From Curvibacter soli (GTDB taxonomy: Bacteria; Pseudomonadota; Gammaproteobacteria; Burkholderiales; Burkholderiaceae_C), in the NCBI RefSeq assembly GCF_029211125.1, contig NZ_JARGEN010000059.1:1-64000 (forward strand): a stretch of 64,000 nt of DNA. Direction: 5' to 3'. The number at the start of each line of letters is the position of its first letter. Position 1 is the first letter of the stretch. The notes under the pieces were generated by a model. It had not been told where the DNA came from. It searched no databases and saw only the letters and a list, made by a program, of their open reading frames with translations. Of the stretch, positions 1 through 9,561 are shown piece after piece. The position numbers were made by a program, and so were the translations under genes.

Positions 1-104
1 CGACCCCATCAATCAGCCATGCGACCCAAAACCAAGCATTTGTTTTAACTAAACAGTATTGGGCTCATACCCGAATTGGAAAAGACTGCTGCTTTATGCC
101 AAGC

Positions 105-683
105 TCACTTGACCAGGAAATGCTCGCGGTAGTAGGCCAACTCGTCGATGGACTCGTGCACGTCGGCCAGCGCCGTGTGCTTCTGCGCTTTCTTGAAGCC
201 GTTGTAGACCGCGGGCTTCCAGCGCTTGGCCAGTTCCTTGAGCGTGCTCACATCGATGTTGCGGTAGTGGAAAAACGCTTCGAGCTTCGGCATGTACTTG
301 ACCAGGAAGCGCCGGTCCTGCCCGATGGTGTTGCCGCACAGGGGGCTGCCGTTCCTGGGCACGTAGCGGCTCAGGAAGTCGATGATCTGCAGTTCGGCCT
401 CGGCCTCGGTCACGGTGGAGGCGCGCACCTTGTCGATCAGGCCGCTCCTGCCGTGCGTGCCCTTGTTCCAGGCGTCCATCTTGTCGAGCTGCTCGTCGCA
501 CTGGTGGATCACCCATACCGGGCCTTCCATGCGCGGCTCCAGGTCGGGGCCGGTGACGATGACGGCGATCTCCAACAGGCGGTCGGTTTCGGGCTCCAGG
601 CCGGTCATCTCGCAGTCGAGCCAGACGAGGTTCTGGTCGGATTTCGCCAGCGCGGCGCTCGAAGGGGTTTGCGTGTCGGACAT
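105..683 (-). CDS. orn: Oligoribonuclease (3'-5' exoribonuclease)
   Basis: This 192-residue protein is the DEDD-family exonuclease that degrades short RNA oligonucleotides, including pGpG, to mononucleotides in the cytoplasm. The N-terminal WLDCEMTGL carries the first DE pair. LLEIAVIVT, the [11 protein letters not shown] segment and a C-terminal [14 protein letters not shown] with the catalytic His-Asp complete the DEDDh set. The ATG at 683 gives the usual family length; the open frame continues upstream only because of GC-rich coding bias. It is divergent from the M48 protease gene, with only 34 bp between the starts, so both promoters must overlap there. Confidence 0.96.
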   Translation of the reverse strand: MSDTQTPSSAALAKSDQNLVWLDCEMTGLEPETDRLLEIAVIVTGPDLEPRMEGPVWVIHQCDEQLDKMDAWNKGTHGRSGLIDKVRASTVTEAEAELQIIDFLSRYVPRNGSPLCGNTIGQDRRFLVKYMPKLEAFFHYRNIDVSTLKELAKRWKPAVYNGFKKAQKHTALADVHESIDELAYYREHFLVK

Positions 684-717
684 AGGCGAGCATTGTCGCC
701 GATACACTCTCGCGCAT

Positions 718-1986
718 ATGTCCGCACCCATTTCCTCCTCGCTGGCGTTCACGCTGGCCTTCGCCGCGGCCCTGGTGCTGGGGCTTGCCGCCAAGTTCTG
801 GCTCGCCACGCGCCAGATCCGCCATGTGGCGCTGCACCGCGCCGCGGTCCCCGCGCCGTTCGCGCAGCGCATCTGCCTGGCGGCGCACCAGAAGGCCGCC
901 GACTACACCATCGCCAAGGGCCGCTTCGGGCTGCTGGAGCTGGCCTTCGGCGCGGCGGTGCTGCTGGGCTGGACGCTGCTGGGCGGGCTCGATGCACTCA
1001 ATCAGGCGCTGCTCGGCTGGCTGGGCGGCGGCATGGTGCAGCAACTGGCGCTGCTGGCGGCTTTCGCGCTCATCGGCGGCGCGCTGGAGCTGCCCTTCTC
1101 GCTCTACCAGACCTTCGTCATCGAGGAGCGCTTCGGCTTCAACAAGACCAACTGGCGGCTCTGGCTGGCCGATCTGGCGAAGGCCGCCTTCGTGGGCGCG
1201 CTCATCGGCCTGCCGCTGGCCGCCGTGGTGCTCTGGCTCATGGGCGCGGCGGGCGCCTGGTGGTGGCTCTGGGCCTGGGGCGTGTGGACGGGCTTCAACC
1301 TGCTGCTGATGCTGGTCTACCCCAGCTTCATCGCGCCGCTGTTCAACAAGTTCCAGCCGCTCGCCGACGAGACGCTCAAGACCCGCGTCACCGCGCTCAT
1401 GCAGCGCTGCGGCTTCGCGGCCAAGGGCCTGTTCGTGATGGACGGCAGCCGGCGCAGCGCGCATGGCAATGCGTATTTCACGGGCTTCGGCGCGTCCAAG
1501 CGCGTGGTGTTCTACGACACGCTGCTGGAGCGCCTCTCGCCGCCCGAGGTGGACGCAGTGCTGGCGCACGAGCTGGGCCACTTCAAGCACCGGCACATCG
1601 TCAAGCGCATGGCCGGCATGTTCGTGGCGACGCTCGCTGGTTTTGCGCTATTGGGCTGGCTGTCAGCGCAAACCTGGTTCTACACGTGCCTGGGCGTGCG
1701 CCCATCCCTGGCCGCCCCGAACGACGCGCTGGCGCTGCTGCTGTTCCTGCTGGCCGCGCCGGTGTTCCTGTTCTTCGTCGCGCCGCTGTTCGCCCAGCTC
1801 TCGCGCCGCGACGAGTTCCAGGCCGACGCCTACGCAGTGGCGCAGACCAGCGGCGCCGATCTGTCGTCTGCCCTGCTCAAGCTCTACGAGGACAATGCCT
1901 CCACGCTCACGCCCGACCCGGTGTTCGCGCGCTTCTACTATTCCCACCCACCCGCCACGGAGCGGCTGGCCCGCCTGGCGGGCTGA
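718..1986 (+). CDS. M48 family (Ste24/CAAX protease-like) membrane metallopeptidase
   Basis: This 422-residue integral membrane zinc protease resembles CAAX prenyl protease 1 (Ste24). Several hydrophobic segments lie before and after the catalytic HELGH motif (H284-H288). The third zinc ligand is expected in [12 protein letters not shown] near residue 365. The conserved [12 protein letters not shown] segment typical of Ste24-type proteases lies near residue 140. In bacteria such enzymes act in membrane-protein quality control; the substrate is unknown. It starts an apparent co-oriented run with phhB and rsgA (18 bp to phhB). The start at 718 leaves a hydrophobic N-terminus. Confidence 0.93.
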   Translation: MSAPISSSLAFTLAFAAALVLGLAAKFWLATRQIRHVALHRAAVPAPFAQRICLAAHQKAADYTIAKGRFGLLELAFGAAVLLGWTLLGGLDALNQALLGWLGGGMVQQLALLAAFALIGGALELPFSLYQTFVIEERFGFNKTNWRLWLADLAKAAFVGALIGLPLAAVVLWLMGAAGAWWWLWAWGVWTGFNLLLMLVYPSFIAPLFNKFQPLADETLKTRVTALMQRCGFAAKGLFVMDGSRRSAHGNAYFTGFGASKRVVFYDTLLERLSPPEVDAVLAHELGHFKHRHIVKRMAGMFVATLAGFALLGWLSAQTWFYTCLGVRPSLAAPNDALALLLFLLAAPVFLFFVAPLFAQLSRRDEFQADAYAVAQTSGADLSSALLKLYEDNASTLTPDPVFARFYYSHPPATERLARLAG

Positions 1987-2004
1987 CCACCGGAGAACAA
2001 CGCC

Positions 2005-2340
2005 ATGGCATCCGATTTCAAGCCAAAAGACTGGTCCGCGCAGGTGCGGCGGGCGCTAACCGCTACTGAAATAGTAGCAATGCTGGCACAGCTACAAGGC
2101 TGGGCGCTGCACGGCGACGGCACCGACGTGGCGATCGAGAAGACCTTCCACTTCGCCAACTACTTCGAGACCCTGGCCTTCGTGAACGCCGTGGCCATGG
2201 TGGCCCACGTGCAGGACCACCATCCCGACCTGTCGGTGCACTACAACCGCTGCGTGGTTCGCTTCAACACGCACGACGTGGGCGGCTTGTCGGCCACGGA
2301 CTTCGACTGCGCGGGGCGCGTGGACGCGCTGCTGCAATGA
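2005..2340 (+). CDS. phhB: Pterin-4a-carbinolamine dehydratase
   Basis: This 111-residue protein matches the PCD/DCoH family, which dehydrates 4a-hydroxytetrahydropterin and so recycles the cofactor of phenylalanine hydroxylase. The diagnostic region FHFANYFETLAFVN is followed by VQDHHPDLSVHYN, which carries the His-His and Asp of the active site. The gene starts 18 bp after the M48 protease and its stop overlaps the rsgA start by 4 bp (ATGA), so phhB and rsgA are translationally coupled. No phenylalanine hydroxylase gene is in the window. Confidence 0.95.
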   Translation: MASDFKPKDWSAQVRRALTATEIVAMLAQLQGWALHGDGTDVAIEKTFHFANYFETLAFVNAVAMVAHVQDHHPDLSVHYNRCVVRFNTHDVGGLSATDFDCAGRVDALLQ

Positions 2341-3275
2341 CGGATGCGCCGCCGCAGTCGGCAGATGCGCTGCGCGGCGGCCTCGTGGTGAGCAGCCATG
2401 GCCGCCACTGCATGGTGGAGACCGCCGACGGCACGCGCGTGATCTGCCACCCGCGCGGCAAGAAAAGCGCCGCCGTGGTGGGCGACCGCGTGCTGTGGCA
2501 GCCCTCGCGCGACGAGGGCACCATCGAGCGCGTGGAGGAGCGCCGCAACCTGTTCTACCGCCAGGACGAGGTGCGCAGCAAATCCTTCGCGGCCAACCTG
2601 GACCTGGTGCTGATCCTGGTTGCCGCCGACCCGGTGTTCTCCGAAAGCCAGCTCGCCCGCGCACTGATCGCCGCCGAGGACGCGCGCATCGCGCCGCTGG
2701 TGGTGCTCAACAAGAGCGACCTGGCGGCGCCCTACACCCGCGCCTGGGAGCGCCTGCAGCCCTACCGCGACATGGGCTACGAAGTGCTGGGCCTGTCGCT
2801 GGCCCAGGCCGGCGCGGCGCGGCGCGCCGAGCTGCTGCGGCGGCTGGCGGGCAAGACCACCCTGGTGCTCGGCCCCTCGGGCGCGGGCAAGAGCACACTC
2901 ATCAACCTGCTGGTGCCCGGCGCGCTGGCGGCCACGGGGGAGGTGTCGCAGGCGCTCAACTCGGGCAAGCACACCACCACCACCACGAGCTGGTACTGGG
3001 TGGACCGCGCCGCCGGCACCGCGCTGCTCGACTCGCCGGGGTTCCAGGAATTCGGCCTGCGCCACATCGCGCCCATGCACCTGGCAGCCTGCATGCCCGA
3101 CCTGCGCGCGCATGCGCAGGAATGCAGGTTCTATAACTGCACCCACCTGCACGAGCCCGGCTGCGGCGTGATTTCCACAGTCAAAACGGCCTACAGCGCA
3201 GGCGGAATAAGCGCCAGCCGCTACAAAATATATAGTGACCTGTTCGCCGAGCTGAGCGCGCCGCAGCGCTACTGA
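2337..3275 (+). CDS. rsgA: Ribosome small-subunit-dependent GTPase RsgA
   Basis: This 312-residue protein is a circularly permuted GTPase that acts in late 30S subunit assembly. The order is an N-terminal OB fold, the G4 motif NKSD, then the P-loop GPSGAGKST and the G3 motif DSPGF. A zinc-binding tail follows (ECRFYNCTHLHEPGC). The 3' end (about 3180-3240) is AT-richer than the rest and resembles the short dispersed repeat found elsewhere in this chromosome. The protein sequence there is still normal for the family. It overlaps phhB by 4 bp and is convergent with hisC. Confidence 0.96.
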   Translation: MTDAPPQSADALRGGLVVSSHGRHCMVETADGTRVICHPRGKKSAAVVGDRVLWQPSRDEGTIERVEERRNLFYRQDEVRSKSFAANLDLVLILVAADPVFSESQLARALIAAEDARIAPLVVLNKSDLAAPYTRAWERLQPYRDMGYEVLGLSLAQAGAARRAELLRRLAGKTTLVLGPSGAGKSTLINLLVPGALAATGEVSQALNSGKHTTTTTSWYWVDRAAGTALLDSPGFQEFGLRHIAPMHLAACMPDLRAHAQECRFYNCTHLHEPGCGVISTVKTAYSAGGISASRYKIYSDLFAELSAPQRY

Positions 3276-3281
3276 ACGCGG

Positions 3282-4418
3282 CTACGCCAGGATCTCCGCC
3301 AGCGCCCGCAGCAGCGTGTCGCACTGCGCGGGCGTGCCCACGCTGATGCGCAGGTACTGCGCGATGCGTTCGGGCCGCGCGAAATGCCGCACCAGCACGG
3401 CCCGCTCGCGCAGCGCCGCCGCCAGTTGCGCCGCATCGCGCGCCGGGTGGCGCGCGAACACGAAGTTGGCCTGCGAAGGCAGCACCTCGAAGCCCAGGTC
3501 TTCCAGTCCCAGCGTCAGGCCCTCGCGGCTGTCCATCACCGCGCGGCGCGTCTGCGCGAAATACGCCTCGTCCTGGTACGCCGCCTGCGCGCCGGCTTGC
3601 GCCAGCCGGTCGAGCGGGTAGGAGTTGAAGCTGTCCTTCACCCGCTCCAGCGCCTCCACCAGATGCCGCTGGCCAAAGGCCACGCCCACGCGCAAGCCGG
3701 CCAGCGAGCGCGACTTCGACAGCGTGTGGACCACCAGCAGGTTTGGATACTTGGCCACCAGGCCGACGGCACTCTCGCCGCCGAAATCGACATACGCCTC
3801 ATCGACCAGCACCACGCGGTGCGGGCAGGCCGCGAGCAGCCGCTCGATGGCCGCCAGCGGCAGGCCGATGCCCGTGGGCGCGTTCGGGTTGGCCAGCACG
3901 ATGCCGGCGCAGGGCGCGGCGGCAGCGCGCGCCGCGAGCGCCTCCACGTCGATGCGCAGGCGCGCGTCGAGCGGCTGCGGCTGCGCCGCGATGCCGTAGA
4001 GCCCGCAGTACACGCGGTAGAAGCTGTAGGTCACGTCGGGCATCAGCAGCGGCTCGCCCGCGGCGGGCGGGCTCGCCTGCGGACTCGCGTGCTGGAAGAA
4101 GGCAAAGAACGCATGCGCCAGCACCTCGTCGGAGCCGTTGCCCACGAACACCTGCGGCGCCGACAGCGCGTGCCGCGCCGCGATGGCCTCGCGCAGCGCC
4201 TGCGCCTGCGGGTCCGGGTAGAGCTGCAGTCCCCCGTGCGCGCCGCGCGCCGCGGCCTCGATGGCGGCGATGGCGCGCGGCGACGGCGGGTACGGGTTCT
4301 CGTTGGTGTTGAGCTTCACCAGCCCCGCCATGCGCGGCTGTTCACCCGGCACGTAGGGCTGCAGGCCGGCCACCACGGGGCTCCAGAACGGTGGCGCGGC
4401 AGTATCGGCGGCTGGCAT
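3282..4418 (-). CDS. hisC: Histidinol-phosphate aminotransferase
   Basis: This 378-residue fold-type I PLP aminotransferase converts imidazole-acetol phosphate to histidinol phosphate in histidine biosynthesis. The N-terminal [12 protein letters not shown] motif binds substrate. NPNAPTG and DEAYVDF bind the PLP ring, and [15 protein letters not shown] contains the Schiff-base lysine. The ATG at 4418 is preceded by CAGGAG eight bases upstream, which decides the start over the longer open frame to 4541. It stands alone here, convergent with rsgA, rather than in a his operon. Confidence 0.95.
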   Translation of the reverse strand: MPAADTAAPPFWSPVVAGLQPYVPGEQPRMAGLVKLNTNENPYPPSPRAIAAIEAAARGAHGGLQLYPDPQAQALREAIAARHALSAPQVFVGNGSDEVLAHAFFAFFQHASPQASPPAAGEPLLMPDVTYSFYRVYCGLYGIAAQPQPLDARLRIDVEALAARAAAAPCAGIVLANPNAPTGIGLPLAAIERLLAACPHRVVLVDEAYVDFGGESAVGLVAKYPNLLVVHTLSKSRSLAGLRVGVAFGQRHLVEALERVKDSFNSYPLDRLAQAGAQAAYQDEAYFAQTRRAVMDSREGLTLGLEDLGFEVLPSQANFVFARHPARDAAQLAAALRERAVLVRHFARPERIAQYLRISVGTPAQCDTLLRALAEILA

Positions 4419-4616
4419 GCAATGCTCCTGAATTAATAGCTTCCACCGCTTATTGCACCTGCGCTGGCGGCACTTTTTGTCGATAAAACCAGCTATCCAA
4501 CACACTGATTGCGTGATCCGCGCCGCGTGAAACCGCTGCACCCCAGCGCAGCGGCTCGGGGCGTTGTCTCACTTCAGTTGCTCCACCGCGCTTCGCACCA
4601 CCCGCAGCGCATGAAA

Positions 4617-4710
4617 CTAGTGCAGTGTTCAACGCCAAGCAGCACATAAAAACCGCGCCTTTTGACGCATCGCTTTTATTGGTGCCGCCAAGCATCGAAC
4701 ACTGCACTAG
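4617..4710. repeat. MITE-like element, copy 1 (94 bp)
   Basis: The segment begins CTAGTGCAGTGTTC and ends with its exact reverse complement GAACACTGCACTAG. Its inner bases (AACGCCAAGCAGCACATAAA and TTTTATTGGTGCCGCC) are shared with the longer copy at 14828-14993. It encodes nothing and lies in the 408-bp space between hisC and the CobD-like gene, where I see no other feature. The short length and perfect terminal inverted repeats suggest a non-autonomous mobile element. Confidence 0.85.
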
Positions 4711-4826
4711 CGCAGCCCAATGCCAGGGATACCGCGCAACCGGCTTTGCCGGGCCGCCGGTATCGCCCCCGGCGAGGGGGTTGGCGGCCACACGCAGTGG
4801 GCAAAAGCCTGGGGGAGTGTTTCACT

Positions 4827-5813
4827 TCAGCCCAGCAAGCGCGCCAGCGTGAGCAGCGCCAGCAGCAGCATCCACACCACGACCGAGCGCCAGACCAGCC
4901 CCACCACGCTGCGCAGATGGCCGACTTCGGGCTCGCGGCCCGGCGTGCTGTCGCTGTCGCCGATCTCGGTGCCGACCTGCAGGCCCTGCGTGGTGCCGGG
5001 CGCGTACACGGTCTTCAGCGCCTCGCCACCCAGGCGTACGTTGATGGCGCCCGCCGTGGCGGCCAGGATCACGCCGTCGTTGTCGTTGGGGAACTGCTGG
5101 GCGTGGAAGCGCCAGCCCTCGATGGCCTCCTCGAAGCTGCCGACCATGGCGAAGCACAGCGCCGTGAGCCGCGCGGGCAGCCAGTCGACCAGCGTCCAGG
5201 CCTGCGCCGCCGCGCGCTGCAGCGCCGGGCTCACGGCCTGCGGCTGCGCACGCTGCTTGTAGGCCCAGTAGCGCGAGACAAACTCGCTCGCGCGGTACAG
5301 CACCGCCCCCAGGGGCCCGAGCCCGAAGGCCGCACCGATGGAGAACCACGCCAGCACGCCGAACACGTGGCGGTGCGCCGAGAGCACGGAATATTCGAGC
5401 ACGTGGCGCACGATCTCGCTGCGCGGCAGGTCGCCCACGTCCACTTTCTGCCACTCGGCCAGCCGGGCGCGCGCCGCATCCTCGTCGCCCGTCTCCAGCG
5501 CGTCGCGGATGTTGGTGAAATGGTGGCTGAACTGCCGAAAGCCCAGCGTGAGGTAGAGCACGGCGACGCTCCAGAGCATGGCGAACGGCCAGCCCAGCCC
5601 CCAGAGCAGCAGCCAGTACAGGCCCAGCGTGAGCAGCGTGGGCAGCAGCACCGCCAGGCCCCAGGCGATCCAGGCATGGTGCGGCCGCCCGGCGTCGCAA
5701 TTGCGGCTGACCGACAGGGCCCAGGCGCGCAGGCCGCCGTGGATGGGGTTGGCGGGGGAAAGGGGCCGGGCTTGTTCGAGCAGCAGGGCGAGCAAGATGG
5801 CAAAGAAACTCAT
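4827..5813 (-). CDS. CobD/CbiB-family membrane protein
   Basis: This 328-residue protein belongs to the CobD/CbiB family, whose characterised members condense adenosylcobyric acid with an aminopropanol arm during cobalamin biosynthesis. It begins MSFFAILLALLLEQARPL and has several hydrophobic helices, including one near residue 60 and one at the very C-terminus. Family-like segments include SEFVSRYWAYK and LTALCFAMVGSFEEAIEGW. No other cobalamin gene is nearby, and many betaproteobacteria have this paralogue outside cob clusters, so the true role may differ. The ATG at 5813 is preferred over the TTG at 5822. Confidence 0.75.
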   Translation of the reverse strand: MSFFAILLALLLEQARPLSPANPIHGGLRAWALSVSRNCDAGRPHHAWIAWGLAVLLPTLLTLGLYWLLLWGLGWPFAMLWSVAVLYLTLGFRQFSHHFTNIRDALETGDEDAARARLAEWQKVDVGDLPRSEIVRHVLEYSVLSAHRHVFGVLAWFSIGAAFGLGPLGAVLYRASEFVSRYWAYKQRAQPQAVSPALQRAAAQAWTLVDWLPARLTALCFAMVGSFEEAIEGWRFHAQQFPNDNDGVILAATAGAINVRLGGEALKTVYAPGTTQGLQVGTEIGDSDSTPGREPEVGHLRSVVGLVWRSVVVWMLLLALLTLARLLG

Positions 5814-5864
5814 GGGCGGCAATGATAGCGGCCAGGCAGCCGTCGCCCGCGTTTTACCGGCCCC

Positions 5865-6620
5865 TCAGGCGCTCAGGAAGCGGTAGAGGTTGCGCAGCAT
5901 CCCCGCCGTCGCCCCCCAGATGAAACGCTCGCGCCCGCCATCCTGGTAGGGCATGGAGAACCACTCGCGCCGCATGCCCTGCGTGTCCAGCACGTGGCGG
6001 CGGTGGTGCGCCGGGTTCATGAGGAATTCCAGCGGCACCTCGAACATGTCGGCCACTTCGTAGGCGTTGGGCCGTGGTTCGTAGTCCGCACGCACCAGGC
6101 CGACCACGGGGGTGACGACGAACGCGGTGCCAGTCACGTAGGTCGAGAGGTGGCCCAGCACGTCGATGAAGGCGGCGGCGATGCCCACCTCTTCCATCGT
6201 CTCGCGCAGCGCCGTGGCGGCAGCGTCGCGGTCGCCCGGGTCGGCGCGGCCGCCGGGAAAGGCGACCTGCCCCGAATGGTTGGACAGGTGCGCCGTGCGT
6301 TCGGTGAGCAGCACGGTCGGCCCGGCGTCGCGCAGGACGATGGGCACGAGCACGGCGGCCCGCGTGGGCTCGCGCGCGCTGCTGGGCAGCCGCGGGTCGA
6401 CCCGCACCTCGGGCGTCCAGGCGGGCGGCTGCGCGAAGCGCGCGCGCAGCGCGGCGGGCGCGAGGGCAGCGGCGGGCACGGGCGGCAGTGCGTCGTCCAC
6501 GCCGGCCACGGGCACGGCGCGCGGGTCGAAGTTGGGCAGCGCCGACAGCGATGCGATGACGGACGAGACCGCGGGGGCGGAAGAAGCGGGGTTCACGGCG
6601 TAGGCGCTGGCGCGCGCCAA
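5865..6620 (-). CDS. Nudix hydrolase, CoA pyrophosphatase-like (NudL/UPF0035 type)
   Basis: This 251-residue protein carries a Nudix box ending RETMEEVGI. It is preceded by the UPF0035 signature LLTERTAHLSNHSGQVAFPGG, which is characteristic of NudL-type coenzyme A diphosphatases. The glutamate normally found at the start of the Nudix helix is replaced, as is common in this subfamily. The first 80 residues are alanine- and proline-rich and probably flexible. It sits downstream of rplS on the same strand but is separated from it by a strong terminator hairpin (6628-6658). Confidence 0.85.
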   Translation of the reverse strand: MARASAYAVNPASSAPAVSSVIASLSALPNFDPRAVPVAGVDDALPPVPAAALAPAALRARFAQPPAWTPEVRVDPRLPSSAREPTRAAVLVPIVLRDAGPTVLLTERTAHLSNHSGQVAFPGGRADPGDRDAAATALRETMEEVGIAAAFIDVLGHLSTYVTGTAFVVTPVVGLVRADYEPRPNAYEVADMFEVPLEFLMNPAHHRRHVLDTQGMRREWFSMPYQDGGRERFIWGATAGMLRNLYRFLSA

Positions 6621-6627
6621 AAGACAA

Positions 6628-6658
6628 AAGCCGCTACAGGCGGGCGCTGTAGCGGCTT
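6628..6658 (-). terminator. Rho-independent terminator of the rpsP-rplS operon
   Basis: A 12-bp perfect stem (AAGCCGCTACAG pairing with CTGTAGCGGCTT) with a 7-base loop lies 27 bp downstream of the rplS stop. On the minus strand the stem is followed by TTTTGTCTTTTGG, a fair U-rich tail. Confidence 0.85.
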
Positions 6659-6684
6659 GGGCTGCGGCGGCGAGGGGTTGTTCC

Positions 6685-7077
6685 TCAGGCGGCTGTCGCG
6701 GCGGTTGCGGCGGTCTTGGCGCGCGAGGGCAGCTTTTCCTTGATGCGGGCCGACTTGCCGCTGCGCTCGCGCAGGTAGTACAGCTTGGCGCGGCGCACGT
6801 CGCCGCGGCGCTTGACCTCGATGCCGGCGATCAGCGGGCTGTAGGTCTGGAACGTGCGCTCCACGCCTTCGCCGCTGGAGATCTTGCGCACCGTGAAGCC
6901 GCTGTTGAGGCCGCGGTTACGCTTGGCGATCACCACGCCTTCGAAGGCCTGCACGCGCTTGCGGGTGCCTTCGACCACGTTGACGCTGACGATCACCGTG
7001 TCGCCGGGGGCGAATTCGGGCACGGTCTTGCCCAGGCGGGCGATTTCCTCTTGTTCGAGGGTCTGGATCAGGTTCAT
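6685..7077 (-). CDS. rplS: 50S ribosomal protein L19
   Basis: This 130-residue protein starts [17 protein letters not shown] and has the family segments [29 protein letters not shown] and [16 protein letters not shown]19 lies at the 30S-50S interface. The ATG at 7077 gives the standard N-terminus; the longer frame to 7098 is not needed. It is the last gene of the rpsP-rimM-trmD-rplS operon, with a 147-bp gap after trmD and a terminator immediately after it. The C-terminal alanine/threonine tail is short and probably disordered. Confidence 0.98.
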   Translation of the reverse strand: MNLIQTLEQEEIARLGKTVPEFAPGDTVIVSVNVVEGTRKRVQAFEGVVIAKRNRGLNSGFTVRKISSGEGVERTFQTYSPLIAGIEVKRRGDVRRAKLYYLRERSGKSARIKEKLPSRAKTAATAATAA

Positions 7078-7224
7078 GTCGGTTCCTTGAGCGATCATGG
7101 CCGCGCCGTGGTTGGCAAGGGTCTGAATGACGGTTGATGCCGGGCCGCGTGCTGCACTACCTGCTTAAGGCAGATAAGGTGCCCGGCCCGGCGTGGCCGG
7201 CCAGAGGATCTGGAGAGCCTGCAA

Positions 7225-7974
7225 TTATAGCAGGCGCGCCAATGCCGCCTCGTCCTCGCCCGCCAGCCGGCCCGCGGCGCGCGCGGCGGCGATCAGGTCG
7301 GGCCGATGGCGCGCGGTGAGCGCCAGCCGCTGGTCGCGCCGCCAGCGCTCGATGCGGGCGTGGTGGCCCGAGAGCAGCTCCTCGGGCACGCCCTGCCCTT
7401 CCCAGACTTCGGGCCGGGTGTAGTGCGGGCAGTCGAGCAGGCCGTCGAGCGCGGGGTTGAAGCTGTCGAGCTGGTGGCTGCCCTCGTCGTGCAGCACGCC
7501 AGGCTGCAGGCGCGCCACGGCGTCGAGCAGCGCCATGGCCGCGATCTCGCCGCCCGAAAGCACGAAGTCGCCCAGGCTGATCTGCGCGTCCACGTGGCGG
7601 TCGATGAAGCGCTGGTCCAGCCCCTCGTAGCGGCCGCAGAGCAGGATGGCGCCCGGGCTGGTGGACCAGGCTTCGACCGCCCCATGGTCGAGCGGCCGAC
7701 CGATGGGCGAGAACAGCACCACGGGCGCGCCATCGTCCGCGCGGTCGGCGCGGATGGCCGCCAGACAGCGCGCCAGTGGCTCGGCCATCATCACCATGCC
7801 GGGGCCGCCGCCGAACGGGCGGTCGTCCACGCGGCGGTAGTTGCCCTCGGCGTGGTCGCGCAGGTTCCAGAGCCGCACCTCGACCTGGCCCGAGGCATAG
7901 GCGCGGCGCGTCACGCCGCTCTCCAGGAAAGGCGCGAACAGTTCGGGGAACAGCGTGACGATGTCGAAGCGCAT
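7225..7974 (-). CDS. trmD: tRNA (guanine-N1)-methyltransferase
   Basis: This 249-residue SPOUT methyltransferase makes m1G37 in tRNAs that read C-starting codons and so prevents +1 frameshifting. The family motifs are clear: [13 protein letters not shown] at the N-terminus, [25 protein letters not shown] and [17 protein letters not shown], which form the trefoil-knot SAM site. It lies 33 bp downstream of rimM in the ribosomal operon. Length is normal. Confidence 0.98.
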   Translation of the reverse strand: MRFDIVTLFPELFAPFLESGVTRRAYASGQVEVRLWNLRDHAEGNYRRVDDRPFGGGPGMVMMAEPLARCLAAIRADRADDGAPVVLFSPIGRPLDHGAVEAWSTSPGAILLCGRYEGLDQRFIDRHVDAQISLGDFVLSGGEIAAMALLDAVARLQPGVLHDEGSHQLDSFNPALDGLLDCPHYTRPEVWEGQGVPEELLSGHHARIERWRRDQRLALTARHRPDLIAAARAAGRLAGEDEAALARLL

Positions 7975-8007
7975 GTGGCGCAGCCGGGCCGCAAGTGTCG
8001 CCGGCGG

Positions 8008-8568
8008 TCAGTAATCAGGCTGCCAGTCGACCGTGATGCGGCGCTCGGGCAGTTCCACCTTGTCCACGAAGGCCGACACGAAGGGAATCATGCGCTCCAG
8101 CGTCTTGTCCTCATCGGCGTATTCGATCACCAGCACGGTCTGCGGGCCGGTGGAAAGCAGGTCGCGCACCTGGCCCAGCGCCACGCCTTCGCGGTTGACG
8201 ACATCGAGGCCAATCAGGTCGACCCAGTAGTACTCGTCGCTGTCGGCGCTCGGGAAGCTGGAGCGCGGCACGAAGACGCGTGCGCCGCGCAATGCCTCGG
8301 CGGCGCTGCGGTCGGGAATGTCGTGGGCGCTGGCGACGACGGAGTCGGCATGCTCGCGCGCCTCCTTGATGGCCAGCCGGCAGGTGCCCTCGAACGTGCG
8401 GGCGCCCTTTTCGGCGGGCTGAAGGAACCAACGCTTGGAAGAAAAAAGCGCCTGGGGATCGGCGCTGTAGGGCAATACCTTGAACCAGCCCTTGATGCCC
8501 CAGGCATCGGCGATGCGCCCGACCTCGATCGCGTCGGCGGGAAGCTCTGCGGGTTCGAGGGGCGCCAT
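8008..8568 (-). CDS. rimM: 16S rRNA processing protein RimM
   Basis: This 186-residue protein assists maturation of the 30S head domain. The N-terminal RimM domain includes IEVGRIADAWGIKGWFKVLPY. The C-terminal PRC-barrel includes SDEYYWVDLIGLDVVNREGVALGQVRDLLSTG. It lies between rpsP and trmD on the same strand (60 bp after rpsP), the standard bacterial arrangement. The ATG at 8568 gives the expected length. Confidence 0.97.
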   Translation of the reverse strand: MAPLEPAELPADAIEVGRIADAWGIKGWFKVLPYSADPQALFSSKRWFLQPAEKGARTFEGTCRLAIKEAREHADSVVASAHDIPDRSAAEALRGARVFVPRSSFPSADSDEYYWVDLIGLDVVNREGVALGQVRDLLSTGPQTVLVIEYADEDKTLERMIPFVSAFVDKVELPERRITVDWQPDY

Positions 8569-8628
8569 GGCGGATGCGGGGGCTGGCAGGCACCAGCGGA
8601 TGCGGGCGCCCGATGGTGCCGGCGGGCC

Positions 8629-8883
8629 TTAGGCCGCGGCCTTGGCGATGGCCTGCTGGGCCAGGCGCTCGACGGTCGGCGACGGCTGCGCACCCACGCC
8701 CTTCCAGTAGGTCAGGCGGTCCTGCGCGATGCGCAGGCCCTCCTCGCCTTCCTTGGCGGTGGGGTTGTAGAAGCCCAGGCGCTCGATGAAGCGGCCATCG
8801 CGGCGCACGCGCTTGTCCGCGACGACGATGTTGTAGAACGGACGGGACTTGGAGCCGCCGCGGGAGAGTCGAATGACGACCAT
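8629..8883 (-). CDS. rpsP: 30S ribosomal protein S16
   Basis: This 84-residue protein starts [25 protein letters not shown], the S16 signature, followed by [15 protein letters not shown]. It is the first gene of the operon. The 146 bp between it and the divergent GNAT gene must contain the operon promoter. The start codon is preceded by GAAGGAT within 15 bases. Confidence 0.98.
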   Translation of the reverse strand: MVVIRLSRGGSKSRPFYNIVVADKRVRRDGRFIERLGFYNPTAKEGEEGLRIAQDRLTYWKGVGAQPSPTVERLAQQAIAKAAA

Positions 8884-9029
8884 GATTTATCCTTCGGGTG
8901 GTGCACCGGTCGGTCGGCTGCTTTTTTAGCAGGCGGCATTCCGGAACGGATTTTCCAGCGTTGAGACACGCGACTGGCCACCCGGCCAGCGACACGCTGC
9001 AAAACCTGCGATTATATCTTTTTCATCTT

Positions 9030-9554
9030 ATGCCCACCATCCGCCCCAGCCGCGACGGCGATATGCCCGCCGTCACGGCCATCTATGCCCACCACGTGCT
9101 GACCGGCACCGCGAGCTTCGAGCTGGAAGCGCCCACGCTCGCCGCCATGCGCGAGCGCCGCGCCGACGTGCTGGCCAAGCCCCTGCCCTACCTCGTGGCC
9201 GAGGACGCGGACGGCGCCATCCTGGGCTATGCCTACGCCAACCATTTCAGGCCGCGCCCGGCCTACCGCTTCTGCGTGGAGAACTCCATCTACCTCGCGC
9301 CGTCCGCCCAGCGCCGCGGCGTGGGCCGGGCGCTGCTGGCCGCGCTGATCGCCGGCTGCGAGGCCGCGGGCGCACGCCAGATGGTGGCGGTAATCGGCGG
9401 CTCGGACAACGCGGGCTCCATCGGCCTGCATGCGGCGCTGGGCTTCGCGCCCGCGGGCGTGCTGCGCGCCAGTGGCTGGAAGTTCGGCCGTTGGCACGAC
9501 ACGGTGCTGATGCAGAAGGCGCTGGGCGCGGGCGACACGACAACACCCGCGTGA
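9030..9554 (+). CDS. GNAT-family N-acetyltransferase (phosphinothricin acetyltransferase-like)
   Basis: This 174-residue protein has the GNAT fold with the acetyl-CoA pyrophosphate-binding motif QRRGVGRALLAALI. It resembles the PAT/YncA subgroup: an early FELEAPTLAAM region, then CVENSIYLAPSAQRRG, then VAVIGGSDNAGSIGLHAALGF. YncA-type enzymes acetylate methionine sulfone or phosphinothricin-like substrates; the substrate here is not determined by sequence. It is divergent from rpsP and is followed after 7 bp by the TM2 protein gene, so the two are probably co-transcribed. Confidence 0.9.
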   Translation: MPTIRPSRDGDMPAVTAIYAHHVLTGTASFELEAPTLAAMRERRADVLAKPLPYLVAEDADGAILGYAYANHFRPRPAYRFCVENSIYLAPSAQRRGVGRALLAALIAGCEAAGARQMVAVIGGSDNAGSIGLHAALGFAPAGVLRASGWKFGRWHDTVLMQKALGAGDTTTPA

Positions 9555-9561
9555 CACCACC

